Shown: positions 25,048-34,118, counted from the first letter of the stretch. The stretch: 64,000 nucleotides of DNA from Trichococcus collinsii (GCF_900107505.1 NZ_FNQH01000007.1:1-64000), one strand, 5' to 3'. Made by a program: numbers and translations. The notes: a model not told the origin generated them from the sequence alone.

Positions 25048-27270
25048 ATGGCTTCATTACCAACGGATTTCTTAAATGAAAGCACGAATCTTCAAGTCGA
25101 TGACACAGCGGTGAATATCCAAGTGCTGAAGGCGGATGGACGGGTGGTTCCTTTTCATGCCAAGAAAATATACAAAGCGATCAAGAAAGCGGAGCGTTTC
25201 TTGTCTGAACAGAACGAAGCGGCTGCAGATTACGATGTGGATGCTGTCGTGGCATTGGTCGTAGACAAACTGATTGCGTCAGAAACTGAAAGTGTGTCGA
25301 CGGATGATATCCATGATCAAGTTGAAGCGACGCTTGCTGAAATGGGAAATCTGCCATTAGCGGAAGCCTACAATACCTACAAATTGACGAAGAAAGTCAA
25401 AAAGCTGCAACAACAGGATATCGAATTGCGCATCCAAAGCCTGATGAATGCCGATCAGAGCATCGTCAACGAGAATGCCAACAAGGATAGCCGTGTCTTC
25501 AATACGATCCGTGACTTGACGGCCGGGGTGGCCGCGAAAGCGATCGGCTTGAGAATGTTGCCGAAACACGTTTCCAACGCCCACATGAAAGGCGATATCC
25601 ATTATCACGACTTGGATTACCAACCGTATTCGCCGATGACGAACTGTGTCCTGATCGATTTCCAGAACATGCTCCGTGAAGGCTTCAAAATCGGCAATGC
25701 TGAAGTGGACAGCCCGCGTTCAGTCAACACTGCGACTGCCCAAATGGCGCAGATATTTGCGAATGTAGCCTCCAGCCAATACGGCGGCTGCAGCGCGGAC
25801 CGTGTCGACGAAGTGCTGGCACCTTATGCCCGCCTCAATTATGAGAAGCATCTGGAAACTGCTAAGGACTGGGTGGAAGGCGAAGCGAAACAGATCGCCT
25901 ATGCCGAAGAAAAAACCCGCAAAGACATCTATGATGCTATGCAAAGCCTTGAGTACGAAATCAACACACTCTACACTTCAAATGGACAAACACCATTCAC
26001 CACACTCGGATTTGGGTTGGGGACGGATTGGTTTGCTCGCGAAATCCAAAAAGCCGTCCTGCAAGTGCGCATAAAAGGATTGGGTAAGGAAAGACGGACA
26101 GCAATCTTCCCGAAACTGATTTTCGCTTTGAAAAAAGGCACAAACTTAGAGACGCAGGATCCCAACTATGACATCAAGCAACTGGCCATCACTTGCGCCA
26201 CGAAACGGATGTATCCGGACGTGCTGATGTACGATAAGATTGTTGAATTGACAGGCAGTTTCAAGACGCCGATGGGTTGCCGTTCCTTCCTGCAGGGATG
26301 GAAAGACGAAAACGGAAATGAAGTCAATTCCGGCCGGATGAATCTTGGAGTCGTAACGTTGAATATCCCGAGAATCGCCTTGGAATCGGAAGGGAATCCG
26401 GAAGCTTTCTGGAACATCTTTGAAGAACGCTTGGCCATCTGTAAGGATGCACTTGTCTATCGTGTCGAGCGCACCAAAGAAGCGACGCCTACGAACGCAC
26501 CGATCCTGTATCAGCACGGAGCCTTCGGGAAACGTCTGGGAGAAACGGATAAGGTCGATGAATTATTCAAAAACAAACGCGCGACCGTCTCCTTGGGCTA
26601 CATCGGATTGTATGAAGCGGCGACCGTCTTTTACGGAGCAGATTGGGAAACGAATCCGGAAGCAAAAGCCTTCACTTTGGATATCGTCAAGAAGATGAAG
26701 GAAAAAACGGATGCTTGGGGCAACCAATACGGTTATCATTTCAGCGTCTACTCGACTCCGAGTGAGAGTTTGACCGATCGCTTCTGCAGTATGGACACAG
26801 AGAAATTCGGCATCATTTCCGACATCACGGATAAGGAATACTACACAAACAGTTTCCATTATGATGTTCGCAAGAATCCGAATCCTTTCGAGAAGATCGC
26901 CTTCGAAATGGAATATCCGCAATATTGCTCGGGCGGCTTTATCCATTATTGCGAATATCCGAACCTGCAGCAAAATCCCAAAGCTTTGGAAACAGTGTGG
27001 GATTTCGCCTACGACAAGGTCGGCTATTTGGGAACGAACACACCGATCGACCATTGTTTGGAGTGTGGTTTTGAAGGGGACTTCAATCCGACCGATCGCG
27101 GTTTCCAATGCCCGGAATGCGGCAATACCGATCCGCAGACATGCGACGTCGTAAAACGTACATGCGGGTATCTCGGCAATCCACAGATCCGTCCGATGGT
27201 GCGCGGTCGCCACAAAGAAATTTCGGCACGCGTCAAACATCTGCATGCGGATTGCAAGACAGAACAGTAA
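25048..27270 (+). CDS. nrdD: Anaerobic ribonucleoside-triphosphate reductase
   Basis: A 740-residue class III ribonucleotide reductase, which reduces NTPs to dNTPs without oxygen using a glycyl radical. An ATP cone (VLKADGRVVPFHAKKIYKAIKKAERF) occupies residues 25-110. The barrel has SSQYGGCSADRVDE and LGVVTLNIPRIALES. The C terminus has a zinc site (CLECGF, CPECGN) and the radical loop RTCGYLGNPQIRPMVRGR with G707. ATG 25048 follows AAGGAGTGGG. It is 23 nt before nrdG and downstream of two NrdR boxes, so NrdR should repress it when dATP is ample. Confidence 0.98.
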   Translation: MASLPTDFLNESTNLQVDDTAVNIQVLKADGRVVPFHAKKIYKAIKKAERFLSEQNEAAADYDVDAVVALVVDKLIASETESVSTDDIHDQVEATLAEMGNLPLAEAYNTYKLTKKVKKLQQQDIELRIQSLMNADQSIVNENANKDSRVFNTIRDLTAGVAAKAIGLRMLPKHVSNAHMKGDIHYHDLDYQPYSPMTNCVLIDFQNMLREGFKIGNAEVDSPRSVNTATAQMAQIFANVASSQYGGCSADRVDEVLAPYARLNYEKHLETAKDWVEGEAKQIAYAEEKTRKDIYDAMQSLEYEINTLYTSNGQTPFTTLGFGLGTDWFAREIQKAVLQVRIKGLGKERRTAIFPKLIFALKKGTNLETQDPNYDIKQLAITCATKRMYPDVLMYDKIVELTGSFKTPMGCRSFLQGWKDENGNEVNSGRMNLGVVTLNIPRIALESEGNPEAFWNIFEERLAICKDALVYRVERTKEATPTNAPILYQHGAFGKRLGETDKVDELFKNKRATVSLGYIGLYEAATVFYGADWETNPEAKAFTLDIVKKMKEKTDAWGNQYGYHFSVYSTPSESLTDRFCSMDTEKFGIISDITDKEYYTNSFHYDVRKNPNPFEKIAFEMEYPQYCSGGFIHYCEYPNLQQNPKALETVWDFAYDKVGYLGTNTPIDHCLECGFEGDFNPTDRGFQCPECGNTDPQTCDVVKRTCGYLGNPQIRPMVRGRHKEISARVKHLHADCKTEQ

Positions 27271-27293
27271 TTAAAACAGTTAGGTGATGTGAA

Positions 27294-27854
27294 GTGAAAA
27301 ATCCGCAACCGCAAGAATGGTTGGCAGAAACATACAGCAAGGACAAGGTGGCGGACTACAAACCGTTCAACTTTGTCGACGGCGAAGGCGTGCGCTGCAG
27401 CATCTATTTGAGCGGCTGTCTATTCGCCTGCCCCGGCTGCTACAACAAGATTGTCCAAAACTTCGACTACGGGATTGCCTACACCGACGAGTTAGAGGAA
27501 CAGATCATGGCCGATCTGCGTCAGCCTTATGTGCAAGGATTGACGCTTTTGGGCGGAGAACCTTTTCTCAACACGAAGGTCGCGCTGCGTCTTGCGCAGC
27601 GGATCAGGGCAGAGTTCGGCCGGACCAAGGACATCTGGGGCTGGACCGGTTACTACTGGGACGAACTGGCTGCAGAATCCGAGGATAAGCAGGAATTGCT
27701 GCGCTTGATGGATGTGCTCGTCGATGGGCGCTTCGATCTGTCCAAACGGGATCTGACATTGAAATTTCGCGGCAGCTCCAACCAAACAATCATCGATGTG
27801 CCAAAATCGCTGGAAGCTGGAGAAAAGATTCTCTGGGCCAATGGCTACTCATAA
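27294..27854 (+). CDS. nrdG: Anaerobic RNR activating protein
   Basis: A 186-residue radical SAM enzyme that makes the glycyl radical of NrdD. The [4Fe-4S] motif is C42-x3-C46-x2-C49 in SGCLFACPGCYNK, and LLGGEPFLN is the SAM-binding GGE motif. GTG 27294 follows AGGTGATG. Co-transcribed with nrdD and closed by a terminator. Confidence 0.97.
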   Translation: MKNPQPQEWLAETYSKDKVADYKPFNFVDGEGVRCSIYLSGCLFACPGCYNKIVQNFDYGIAYTDELEEQIMADLRQPYVQGLTLLGGEPFLNTKVALRLAQRIRAEFGRTKDIWGWTGYYWDELAAESEDKQELLRLMDVLVDGRFDLSKRDLTLKFRGSSNQTIIDVPKSLEAGEKILWANGYS

Positions 27855-27858
27855 ATAC

Positions 27859-27894
27859 AAAAAAGGTTACTGGATGAATCCAGTAGCCTTTTTT
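27859..27894 (+). terminator. Terminator after nrdDG
   Basis: AAAAAAGGTTACTGGAT-GA-ATCCAGTAGCCTTTTTT, with one G.T pair. Confidence 0.93.
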
Positions 27895-27927
27895 GATGCG
27901 CTTCAGTTCACGTAAGGCCATCAAAAA

Positions 27928-27936
27928 TGCTATACT
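27928..27936 (+). promoter_or_regulatory. Extended -10 promoter of aldo/keto reductase
   Basis: TGCTATACT with a weak TTCACG 18 nt upstream, about 52 nt before the start. Confidence 0.55.
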
Positions 27937-27942
27937 GATTCC

Positions 27943-27957
27943 ATTGAAACGTTTTCA
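27943..27957. promoter_or_regulatory. cre-like site, aldo/keto reductase
   Basis: ATTGAAACGTTTTCA has one mismatch to WTGNAARCGNWWNCA and overlaps the expected transcription start, consistent with CcpA repression. Confidence 0.7.
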
Positions 27958-27987
27958 AAAAATCCGAAATGAAAGCTGGTATGACAA

Positions 27988-28911
27988 TTGAAAAAAATAA
28001 ACATCGGCAATGCAGGGCTTTTTGCATCAGAGATTTCGCTCGGCATCATGCGCATGAACGCTTTGACGCATGAAGAGGCAACAACGGTCATCCGCACGGC
28101 AGTGGAAAACGGCATCGACTATTTCGATCACGCCGATATTTACGGCAGAGGGACTTCGGAGGAGATTTTCGGCAAAGCCTTCAAGGAACTCGGCATCGCG
28201 AGGGACAGCGTGATGCTGCAGACGAAATGCGGCATCGTACCGGGTGTCATGTTCGATTTCTCCAAAGAGCACATCATCGCTTCAGTGGAAGACAGCTTGA
28301 AACGCCTGCAGACCGATTACGTGGATGCTTTACTTTTGCACCGGCCGGATACGTTGATGGAACCGGAGGAAGTTGCGGAAGCCTTTGATGTGTTGCACAA
28401 ATCAGGCAAAGTACGCCACTTCGGGGTCAGCAACCAAAATCCGATGCAAGTGGAATTATTGAAGAAAGTTGTCGCACAACCATTGTTGATCAACCAATTG
28501 CAGCTCAGCCTGACGCATGCGCCGATGATCGATGCCGGTTTCAACGTGAACATGATGAATACTCCATCAATCATGCATGATGGGTCGATTTTGGAATATA
28601 GCCGGATTGCGGACATGACGATCCAACCTTGGTCGCCGTTCCAAGCCGGAAACGGGAAAAAAGGGCTGTTCTTCGATCATCCCGATTATCCGGAGTTGAA
28701 TGAAAAAATCGAAGTACTGGCCGAGGACAAAGGCGTATCACGCGAAGCGATCGCCATCGCTTGGTTACTGCGTCATCCGGCCAAAATGCAGCCGATCGTC
28801 GGCAGCATGAATCCGGAGCGCATCGCAGCCATCTGCAAAGCTTCCGATGTGGAGCTGAGCCGCACCGAGTGGTATGCACTCTACATGGCTGCAGGCAAAA
28901 AGTTGCCTTAA
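27988..28911 (+). CDS. Aldo/keto reductase, YdhF-like
   Basis: A 307-residue NADPH-dependent aldo/keto reductase. The catalytic tetrad is seen as D and Y in NGIDYFDHADIYGRG, K in MLQTKCGIVPG and H in DALLLHRPDTLMEPEEV; cofactor motifs are KVRHFGVSNQNP and the C-terminal IVGSMNPERI. Closest in form to E. coli YdhF. TTG start 27988; no ATG is in frame nearby and the ribosome site is weak. Substrate unknown. The preceding cre-like site suggests carbon control. Confidence 0.88.
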   Translation: MKKINIGNAGLFASEISLGIMRMNALTHEEATTVIRTAVENGIDYFDHADIYGRGTSEEIFGKAFKELGIARDSVMLQTKCGIVPGVMFDFSKEHIIASVEDSLKRLQTDYVDALLLHRPDTLMEPEEVAEAFDVLHKSGKVRHFGVSNQNPMQVELLKKVVAQPLLINQLQLSLTHAPMIDAGFNVNMMNTPSIMHDGSILEYSRIADMTIQPWSPFQAGNGKKGLFFDHPDYPELNEKIEVLAEDKGVSREAIAIAWLLRHPAKMQPIVGSMNPERIAAICKASDVELSRTEWYALYMAAGKKLP

Positions 28912-28938
28912 ACAAAGTCAGCACTAGTTAAAGAGAAA

Positions 28939-28980
28939 GAAAAAGAACAAGACTCCATTTGGAATCTTGTTCTTTTTTTG
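28939..28980. terminator. Bidirectional terminator
   Basis: AAAAAGAACAAGA / TCTTGTTCTTTTT stem with inner TCCA/TGGA pairing, then TTTT; shared by the reductase and the convergent ABC operon. Confidence 0.9.
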
Positions 28981-28985
28981 TTGAT

Positions 28986-30158
28986 TTAGGGTTCGTAGAC
29001 AATCCTATCAAAGTAGAGGCTGTCCGTTTCCTTGTTGGTTCCGGATAAAGCGGTTATTTCTCCGCTGTACAGCATTTCACCAGTCCCGATATCGAATACT
29101 GCAAGCTGTGCAGCCCGATCAGGCTCAATATAAGTCTGTGTCAACACAGCATTATTGCCTGCAATGAGGATTTTCCAATCCGAAGCGGACGTGAATTCCC
29201 AATTGCCGGCGGTTTCAAGGGCGATTGTTTCCAATACCTTATCCTGCATAAGGTCGAGGGATTGGATGGTACAGTTGCCGCCTGACGGATTTAACTGATA
29301 GAAGATGCCATCCTCGATTGCATACGGCAAGTTATCTTTTGAAAAATCCTGGGTGTTGGCAAGATCGGTCCATTGCTTCGTATCCCAATCGTAGCGCTTG
29401 AACGCTATTGAGATAATTGGCGACACATATGCAGTCGCTTCCAAATCGGTTTCTTCGGTCCGGAGCGCCACGAAAATGGCTTTTTGAGTGTCCTGTGTCA
29501 AAATATCTGTCGAAATGCTCTGGTAGCCGGAGACAGCTTCAGGCATCTCGAAGACAAAGTGCTCTTCCAATGATCCGCTGATCGGGTCATAGATCACGAT
29601 ATCGCTGCTGAGATAATCAGAGTAGTTACCATAACGGCTGTATTCAAGGATCACTTTGCCATCCAGATAAAAAGTACGGCTGACGGAATAATAAGTCTTG
29701 TGCTTTTTTTCCGGATAGGCAAGCAGACTTTCCGAAACGGTTCCGTTCGCTTTATCCAATATTTCCAACGAAAACCCATCATTTTCTTCCACTACATAAT
29801 ACAAATGGTCTTCCGTATCTGCATAATTTCCTGAGTAGGAACTCTTGCCGCGCATAAAGGAACGGTAGTCGGTGCGCCATGCCCGTACAGCGCTATCTGC
29901 GTAATCCTGAAAGAACACATCCTGTTGTTGTGTTTCGGAAGGGCGCAACCCTGAACGGTCCAAACTGAATGTTGTCGCCTCCTGCTGATTGCTGGCTGTT
30001 CCGTAATAGGTCAAACCTTCCAATAATGCATCGTCACCCAAAATCGTCCGGATGTCCATTTTCAGCGGCTCATCCTTTGCAAAAAGTGGCTGGGCATAGA
30101 ATCCCCCGAGAACGACAAGCAGGAGGAAGCTCAGCAATAAAATCGTTTGTTTTCTCAT
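28986..30158 (-). CDS. Secreted or anchored protein of ABC operon
   Basis: A 390-residue protein with an N-terminal signal or anchor helix (MRKQTILLLSFLLLVVLGGFYAQPLFA) and an extracytoplasmic rest rich in beta-type repeats such as DKANGTVSESLLAYP, LDGKVILEYSRYGNYSDY and FDIGTGEMLYSGEI, suggesting a beta-propeller-like fold. ATG 30158 follows AAGGAGGACAAA. Last gene of gntR-ATPase-permease operon, 12 nt after the permease, so it probably works with that transporter, as sensor or accessory. I do not recognise a named family. Confidence 0.8.
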   Translation of the reverse strand: MRKQTILLLSFLLLVVLGGFYAQPLFAKDEPLKMDIRTILGDDALLEGLTYYGTASNQQEATTFSLDRSGLRPSETQQQDVFFQDYADSAVRAWRTDYRSFMRGKSSYSGNYADTEDHLYYVVEENDGFSLEILDKANGTVSESLLAYPEKKHKTYYSVSRTFYLDGKVILEYSRYGNYSDYLSSDIVIYDPISGSLEEHFVFEMPEAVSGYQSISTDILTQDTQKAIFVALRTEETDLEATAYVSPIISIAFKRYDWDTKQWTDLANTQDFSKDNLPYAIEDGIFYQLNPSGGNCTIQSLDLMQDKVLETIALETAGNWEFTSASDWKILIAGNNAVLTQTYIEPDRAAQLAVFDIGTGEMLYSGEITALSGTNKETDSLYFDRIVYEP

Positions 30159-30170
30159 TTTGTCCTCCTT

Positions 30171-30998
30171 CTATACGCTGATGTGTTTTTCAAGCAACCG
30201 ATAATTGGCCCATGTCCCGGACAGAAAGAGAACCAAGCTCACGGCAATCATCACCCAATATTTTTCTTCCGCATACAGGCGCGTCGTGATGCCGGTACGC
30301 AAGAAGAGAACCATCGCGGCAATAAGGCCGACCGCAAGAATGCCTGCGAAGAGAACGCCTTTCCAGCGTCCGCTCAAGTGCATCAAGATGAATGTGTAGC
30401 CTAAAGTGAGCGCTGTATAGCCAGTAGTATAATAGAGCAGATAATTGGAAAATAGACTTGGTAAAGCCAAGGATAATGGAGAAGCGCTAGTCGATGCCAT
30501 CTGCAAAGGAATATCCAGATAGATATCCGCCGGAATGAGTCCGGAAAAGACTAGCTCTTCAAGATACAAAAGCCCGATTTGCCAAACTTGCAGTCCCGTA
30601 ATCAGGAGCCAAATGGTCGCTAATTTTGCTGCATACACAGCGAAACGTTTGCCCGGCAGGCTGAGCAAGCGTAAAGAGAAGCGATTTTTTCCAGTCCAAT
30701 CCTGATACCAGATAAATACGGAATAGAAGAGCAGCGCAAAGACGGCCGTCATGATTGAAAAAACAAAAAATGAATTGCTTGTCACGGCTGCGATCGTGAT
30801 GTTCCCAGACTCCAGCACATACTGTTCGGATATTGCAGGAACCCCTTGTTGCCTATAGCTCTCATAGCCATCTTTCCAGAATTTATATTCATGAAAGACT
30901 GCATAAGCCTGCAGACTTGTAACAAAAGCTAACAGGAAGCCATAGAACCGTTTCGCGCGATTCCATTCAAATGACCATAGTTCCAAAAACTTTTTCAT
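30171..30998 (-). CDS. ABC transporter permease
   Basis: A 275-residue integral membrane protein with about six helices (FYGFLLAFVTSLQAYAVFH first; SIMTAVFALLFYSVFIWY; WLLITGLQVWQIGLLYL; GVLFAGILAVGLIAAMVLFL; VMIAVSLVLFLSGTWA last). Start ATG overlaps the ATPase stop by 4 nt (30995-30998). Together they form a YtrBC-like exporter of unknown substrate, perhaps responding to cell-envelope stress by analogy with ytr operons. Confidence 0.85.
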   Translation of the reverse strand: MKKFLELWSFEWNRAKRFYGFLLAFVTSLQAYAVFHEYKFWKDGYESYRQQGVPAISEQYVLESGNITIAAVTSNSFFVFSIMTAVFALLFYSVFIWYQDWTGKNRFSLRLLSLPGKRFAVYAAKLATIWLLITGLQVWQIGLLYLEELVFSGLIPADIYLDIPLQMASTSASPLSLALPSLFSNYLLYYTTGYTALTLGYTFILMHLSGRWKGVLFAGILAVGLIAAMVLFLRTGITTRLYAEEKYWVMIAVSLVLFLSGTWANYRLLEKHISV

Positions 30999-31684
30999 GG
31001 CTGATACACCTCCCGCATTACATCAATGATCGCTTTTCCTTCGTTTTGTCGGACGTCTTCTGCGTAAAAGTCTTTGACGACGCGACCGTTGCGCAGCATG
31101 ACGATTCTATCTAGCAACATTTCGACCTCATCCATATGGTGGGTGGCGATGAGGACGCCCTTGTCCGTCACGAATTTGCTGGTGAAGACCTCCAGAATAT
31201 CCTCCCGGGCAAAGACATCGATACCGGAAAAAGGCTCATCCATCAAATAGTACTCTGCATCCAGGGAAAGCCCCAGCAAGAAATTCACTTTTGCGCTGTT
31301 CCCTTTGGATAGATTTTTCAGCTGCATCTCCGGTTCCAACCGGAAGAATGAAAGTAATTCATCCGCTTTGGCGGTATTCCAATTCGGGTAGTAGGTAGCC
31401 ATAAACTGCATCGACTCCGCAATTGTCATCCCACGGGGCATCGTCAGTGAGTCAGGGATATAGGAGATTTTTTCGTACAGTTGCTGCTGGATGTTCTCCC
31501 CGTCGATCGTAACCGAACCGTTATTGCGCGGAACCAGGCCCATGACGCAATTCATGAGGGTTGTTTTTCCGGTACCGTTCATTCCCGTCAGGCAAGTCAC
31601 CTCGTTTTTTTTGATGGTAAAACTGATATTTTCCAAAATTACTCGTTTTCCATATTTTTTTTCCAAATTCTTGATTTCAATCAT
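30995..31684 (-). CDS. ABC transporter ATP-binding protein
   Basis: A 229-residue nucleotide-binding protein: Walker A LTGMNGTGKTTLMN, signature LSKGNSAKVNFLLGLS (LSKGN variant), Walker B YYLMDEPFSGIDV and H-loop ATHHMDEVE. The LSKGN form is common in YtrB/BcrA-type subunits. ATG 31684 overlaps the gntR end by 8 nt. Second gene of the operon. Confidence 0.9.
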   Translation of the reverse strand: MIEIKNLEKKYGKRVILENISFTIKKNEVTCLTGMNGTGKTTLMNCVMGLVPRNNGSVTIDGENIQQQLYEKISYIPDSLTMPRGMTIAESMQFMATYYPNWNTAKADELLSFFRLEPEMQLKNLSKGNSAKVNFLLGLSLDAEYYLMDEPFSGIDVFAREDILEVFTSKFVTDKGVLIATHHMDEVEMLLDRIVMLRNGRVVKDFYAEDVRQNEGKAIIDVMREVYQP

Positions 31685-32048
31685 TGGGGTCCACCTCCTT
31701 CAAGCGCGTTTTGATCAAGTTCAGTATCGCCTCATCTTCCAGTCCGATTGTCCTTACCGTTTCGATGAACGCCATTAAGGCATCTTCCAGTGTCTCTTGC
31801 CTTAATGTCTGAATCCTCGATTGACTGTCCGTTATTTTGCTGAGAGAATTTCCATCTGTATAGATCAAACCAAGCCCCTCCATTTCCTTGTAGGCACGCT
31901 GTACGGTATTCGGATTCACTTTCAATTGTGTAGCCAGTTCCCTCCGCGAGGGTATTTCTTGTCCTGGCTGGAAATCGCCGCTGACGATTTTCTGCTTATG
32001 CATTTCGATAATCTGTTCATAGACCGGACTTCTTTTGTCAAAAATCAC
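31677..32048 (-). CDS. GntR family regulator, YtrA type
   Basis: A 123-residue regulator of the YtrA subfamily: winged helix SPVYEQIIEMHKQKIVSGDFQPGQEIPSRRELATQLKVNPNTVQRAYKEMEGLGLIYT region, and a short helical dimer tail instead of a large ligand domain. Start GTG 32048, 4 nt after AGGTGGG; an earlier GTG at 32057 is less well placed. First gene of the operon and surely its regulator: two perfect dyads flank its promoter. Confidence 0.88.
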   Translation of the reverse strand: MIFDKRSPVYEQIIEMHKQKIVSGDFQPGQEIPSRRELATQLKVNPNTVQRAYKEMEGLGLIYTDGNSLSKITDSQSRIQTLRQETLEDALMAFIETVRTIGLEDEAILNLIKTRLKEVDPND

Positions 32049-32071
32049 TTTTCCCACCTGCCTTTTTCGGT

Positions 32072-32099
32072 CAAGTGTATTAATTGATTAATACACTTG
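32072..32099. promoter_or_regulatory. Candidate GntR operator 1
   Basis: 28-bp dyad with perfect 13-bp arms (CAAGTGTATTAAT and its complement) around TG, in the 5' leader between promoter and start. Such long AT-rich dyads are typical YtrA-type operators. Confidence 0.8.
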
Positions 32100-32121
32100 G
32101 GGTAAAAAATATATGTGTAAG

Positions 32122-32141
32122 TGTATTATATGGATAATACA
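32122..32141. promoter_or_regulatory. Candidate GntR operator 2
   Basis: TGTATTAT-ATGG-ATAATACA, perfect 8-bp arms sharing the GTATTA half with operator 1, covering the -10. Centres are 46 bp apart. Confidence 0.7.
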
Positions 32142-32153
32142 GCAGTAAGTCAA
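32125..32153 (-). promoter_or_regulatory. Promoter of gntR-ABC operon
   Basis: Minus strand TTGACT (32148-32153), 17-nt spacer, TATAAT (32125-32130). Confidence 0.88.
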
Positions 32154-32190
32154 TCAGCAACCTGATGATAGGATGTTGATTGACTTACTG
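32143..32190. repeat. Inverted repeat overlapping -35
   Basis: 14-bp perfect arms CAGTAAGTCAATCA and TGATTGACTTACTG, 20-nt loop. It covers the -35 of the gntR promoter and follows the lipoprotein stop. It may act as a weak terminator for the lipoprotein gene; no U-tract follows. Confidence 0.7.
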
Positions 32191-32203
32191 GTGGCATTTT
32201 TTG

Positions 32204-32968
32204 TCAAAATGAAGAATCTGCCGTCTCAGCGATACTCTCTGCTGGATTGAAATCAGGCACTGTCTTCAATTTTTGCGCTTGATTGTACAGATCAAACTCG
32301 CCTGTCAGTTCCGTTGTGACGGTCGTCTTCTGATCCGAATGTATGGCTGTGGAACGGTAATGGAACTCGGTCAGATAGAAGCTTTCGGCATCCAAATGGA
32401 TAGCAATCTCGTAATCGGTCTGTTCCGTTGGCAGGGTTTGGAACAGGTAGTTGAGCTCTTTGTTCAGAGCGTCATCGCTGCCGGAAAAGCTCAGCAAATA
32501 CTCATCCCCATCCAGTTCAAGGGTGCCGTATTCTTCAATGATTTGGCTGAGTTCGATAAACGTCTCCAGCGGATAAACCTGCAGAGTGGCCAATGGGACA
32601 TCGGGGGTGGCATAAGCGGTCCAATCGGTATCATCAGTCCGGATGTAACCCACTTCAGGCGTCACATAGAAATCGGATTTTGTTGCAGGATAGTTGCTGT
32701 TCTTGTCGATCCGTTTTCCGTAGCCGGATTTCTCTTCCGGGAACAGCGTCGCGTCGGAGGTTGTGTACTGCTCGTTCACCGCTGTAGCTCCATTCAGGTC
32801 CTCTTTAGCGGTCGTTGTGGTCAACGCGACGAACTGGTGGTAGCTGTCGAGGTCGGCGGAACGGTTGATCAAGTTCTGCATGACTTCTTCCCCCGGCAGA
32901 GCGCTCCTGCAGGCGGAAAGCATTAACAGTGGAAGGAGCAGCAGCGCGGAGAATATTGTCTTTTTCAA
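32204..32968 (-). CDS. Lipoprotein, LppX/LolA-like candidate
   Basis: A 254-residue lipoprotein: MKKTIFSALLLLPLLMLSAC gives a lipobox with C20. The mature part (DLDSYHQFVALTTTT..., GYIRTDDTDWTAY, EFDLYNQAQKLKTVPDF) resembles the DUF6612/LppX-like proteins with a concave beta-sheet, by general look only. TTG 32968 lies 8 nt after GGAGG; the TTG at 32983 overlaps the site. The ribosome site is within GGAGGCACCTCC, partly self-complementary. Own unit upstream of the gntR operon. Function unknown. Confidence 0.78.
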   Translation of the reverse strand: MKKTIFSALLLLPLLMLSACRSALPGEEVMQNLINRSADLDSYHQFVALTTTTAKEDLNGATAVNEQYTTSDATLFPEEKSGYGKRIDKNSNYPATKSDFYVTPEVGYIRTDDTDWTAYATPDVPLATLQVYPLETFIELSQIIEEYGTLELDGDEYLLSFSGSDDALNKELNYLFQTLPTEQTDYEIAIHLDAESFYLTEFHYRSTAIHSDQKTTVTTELTGEFDLYNQAQKLKTVPDFNPAESIAETADSSF

Positions 32969-33125
32969 GGGAGGTGCCTCCAAATCTATAGTAAAAGTAT
33001 GGGATTATTTAGGGTGTTGGGGATCTGCCCAATGCGGGCAATCTTTTCTCATTGTACAAGAGAATGTATGATTGCGAAAGGGCGGAATTTCATGTGGGAA
33101 GCTAGCTGAGGATAAAAGCGCTGGT

Positions 33126-33154
33126 TTGCTATAGCACGGAGACCATTCTATAAT
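33126..33154 (+). promoter_or_regulatory. Promoter of AraC regulator (msmR-like)
   Basis: TTGCTA (33126-33131), 17-nt spacer, TATAAT (33149-33154). Confidence 0.85.
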
Positions 33155-33198
33155 GGGAGTAGCGGATACAAGCGGAAATAAAGACCGAGGTGATGAAA

Positions 33199-34035
33199 AT
33201 GGATGAGGATTTTTTTAAAGAAGAAATCTATTATAGAGACCTTTATTACACAACCAAAGGAAAAGAGGAGTGTGCTCCCAATCATAGTTTCGGACCAACT
33301 GTCCGGGAATATTTTTTGATTCATATCATTATGAAGGGTAAGGGCTACTTCGAGATTGGCAACAGCCGGTTTAACCTGAAAGAAGGCCAATTCTTCATCA
33401 TCTATCCGAACGTGATGACCTATTACCAAGCTGATGAAGAGGATCCTTGGGAATATTACTGGATCGGCATGCAAGGCGAGCAGTTGGAGGCCTTGCTGGA
33501 GGCCATCGGATTCCGGGTTTCGCATCCAGTGGGGAATGTGAAAAATTTCGGCCAAGTAAAAGAGATGATGCAGGAAATCATGGCGGCCAATCCATTCGAT
33601 ATTTTGTCGCGGTTGCGGTTGCAAGGGCAATTGTACCTTCTGTTGAGCCTGTTAGGGCACGATCTGAACGGCACCGAAATCAAACAGATCGAGAAAATCA
33701 ACAAAGGCGTCGAATATACAAAAAGGGCGCTTGAAATCATTAAAGACAGATATCGGGATGTCGATTTTCAAATCGGTGACATTAGTCGGGAACTGTCTTT
33801 GAACGATTCCTACTTGACTTCGGTTTTCCATAAAACGACAAACCGGACACCGCATGAATATTTGATTGAGTTCCGTGTTTTTAAAAGCCGTGAATATCTG
33901 GAAACGACGGATCTCAGCATTGCCGAAATCGCCGAGAAGGTCGGCTACAAAAATCCTTTGAGCTTCACGCGCATCTTCAAAAGCAAGATGGAGATGTCTC
34001 CGAGGGCTTATGTAAAGAAAGTCAAAACGAAATAG
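33199..34035 (+). CDS. AraC-family regulator of sugar locus
   Basis: A 278-residue activator with an N-terminal cupin sensor (GPTVREYFLIHIIMKGKGYFEIG, EGQFFIIYPNVMTYYQAD) and two C-terminal HTH motifs (FQIGDISRELSLNDSYLTSVFHKTTN; LSIAEIAEKVGYKNPLSFTRIFKSKM). ATG 33199 lies 8 nt after GAGG; earlier GTG/ATG are too close. Of the MsmR/RafR type, and next to a raffinose-like operon that it probably activates in response to an alpha-galactoside. Own promoter and terminator. Confidence 0.9.
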   Translation: MDEDFFKEEIYYRDLYYTTKGKEECAPNHSFGPTVREYFLIHIIMKGKGYFEIGNSRFNLKEGQFFIIYPNVMTYYQADEEDPWEYYWIGMQGEQLEALLEAIGFRVSHPVGNVKNFGQVKEMMQEIMAANPFDILSRLRLQGQLYLLLSLLGHDLNGTEIKQIEKINKGVEYTKRALEIIKDRYRDVDFQIGDISRELSLNDSYLTSVFHKTTNRTPHEYLIEFRVFKSREYLETTDLSIAEIAEKVGYKNPLSFTRIFKSKMEMSPRAYVKKVKTK

Positions 34036-34058
34036 TATAGCAAGGTAAGGTGGACAAC

Positions 34059-34118
34059 AAAGGTCGGACCGCTTGGCAACGGCTGTAAATCCGGTTCCGG
34101 GCAGGTCCGGCCTTTTTA
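34059..34118 (+). terminator. Terminator after AraC regulator
   Basis: AAGGTCGGACC pairs with GGTCCGGCCTT (one G.T), inner GC-rich loop, then TTTTT. Confidence 0.85.

Noticed and set aside
26563-27246. 227-residue open frame on the minus strand
   Set aside because: Antisense shadow of nrdD.
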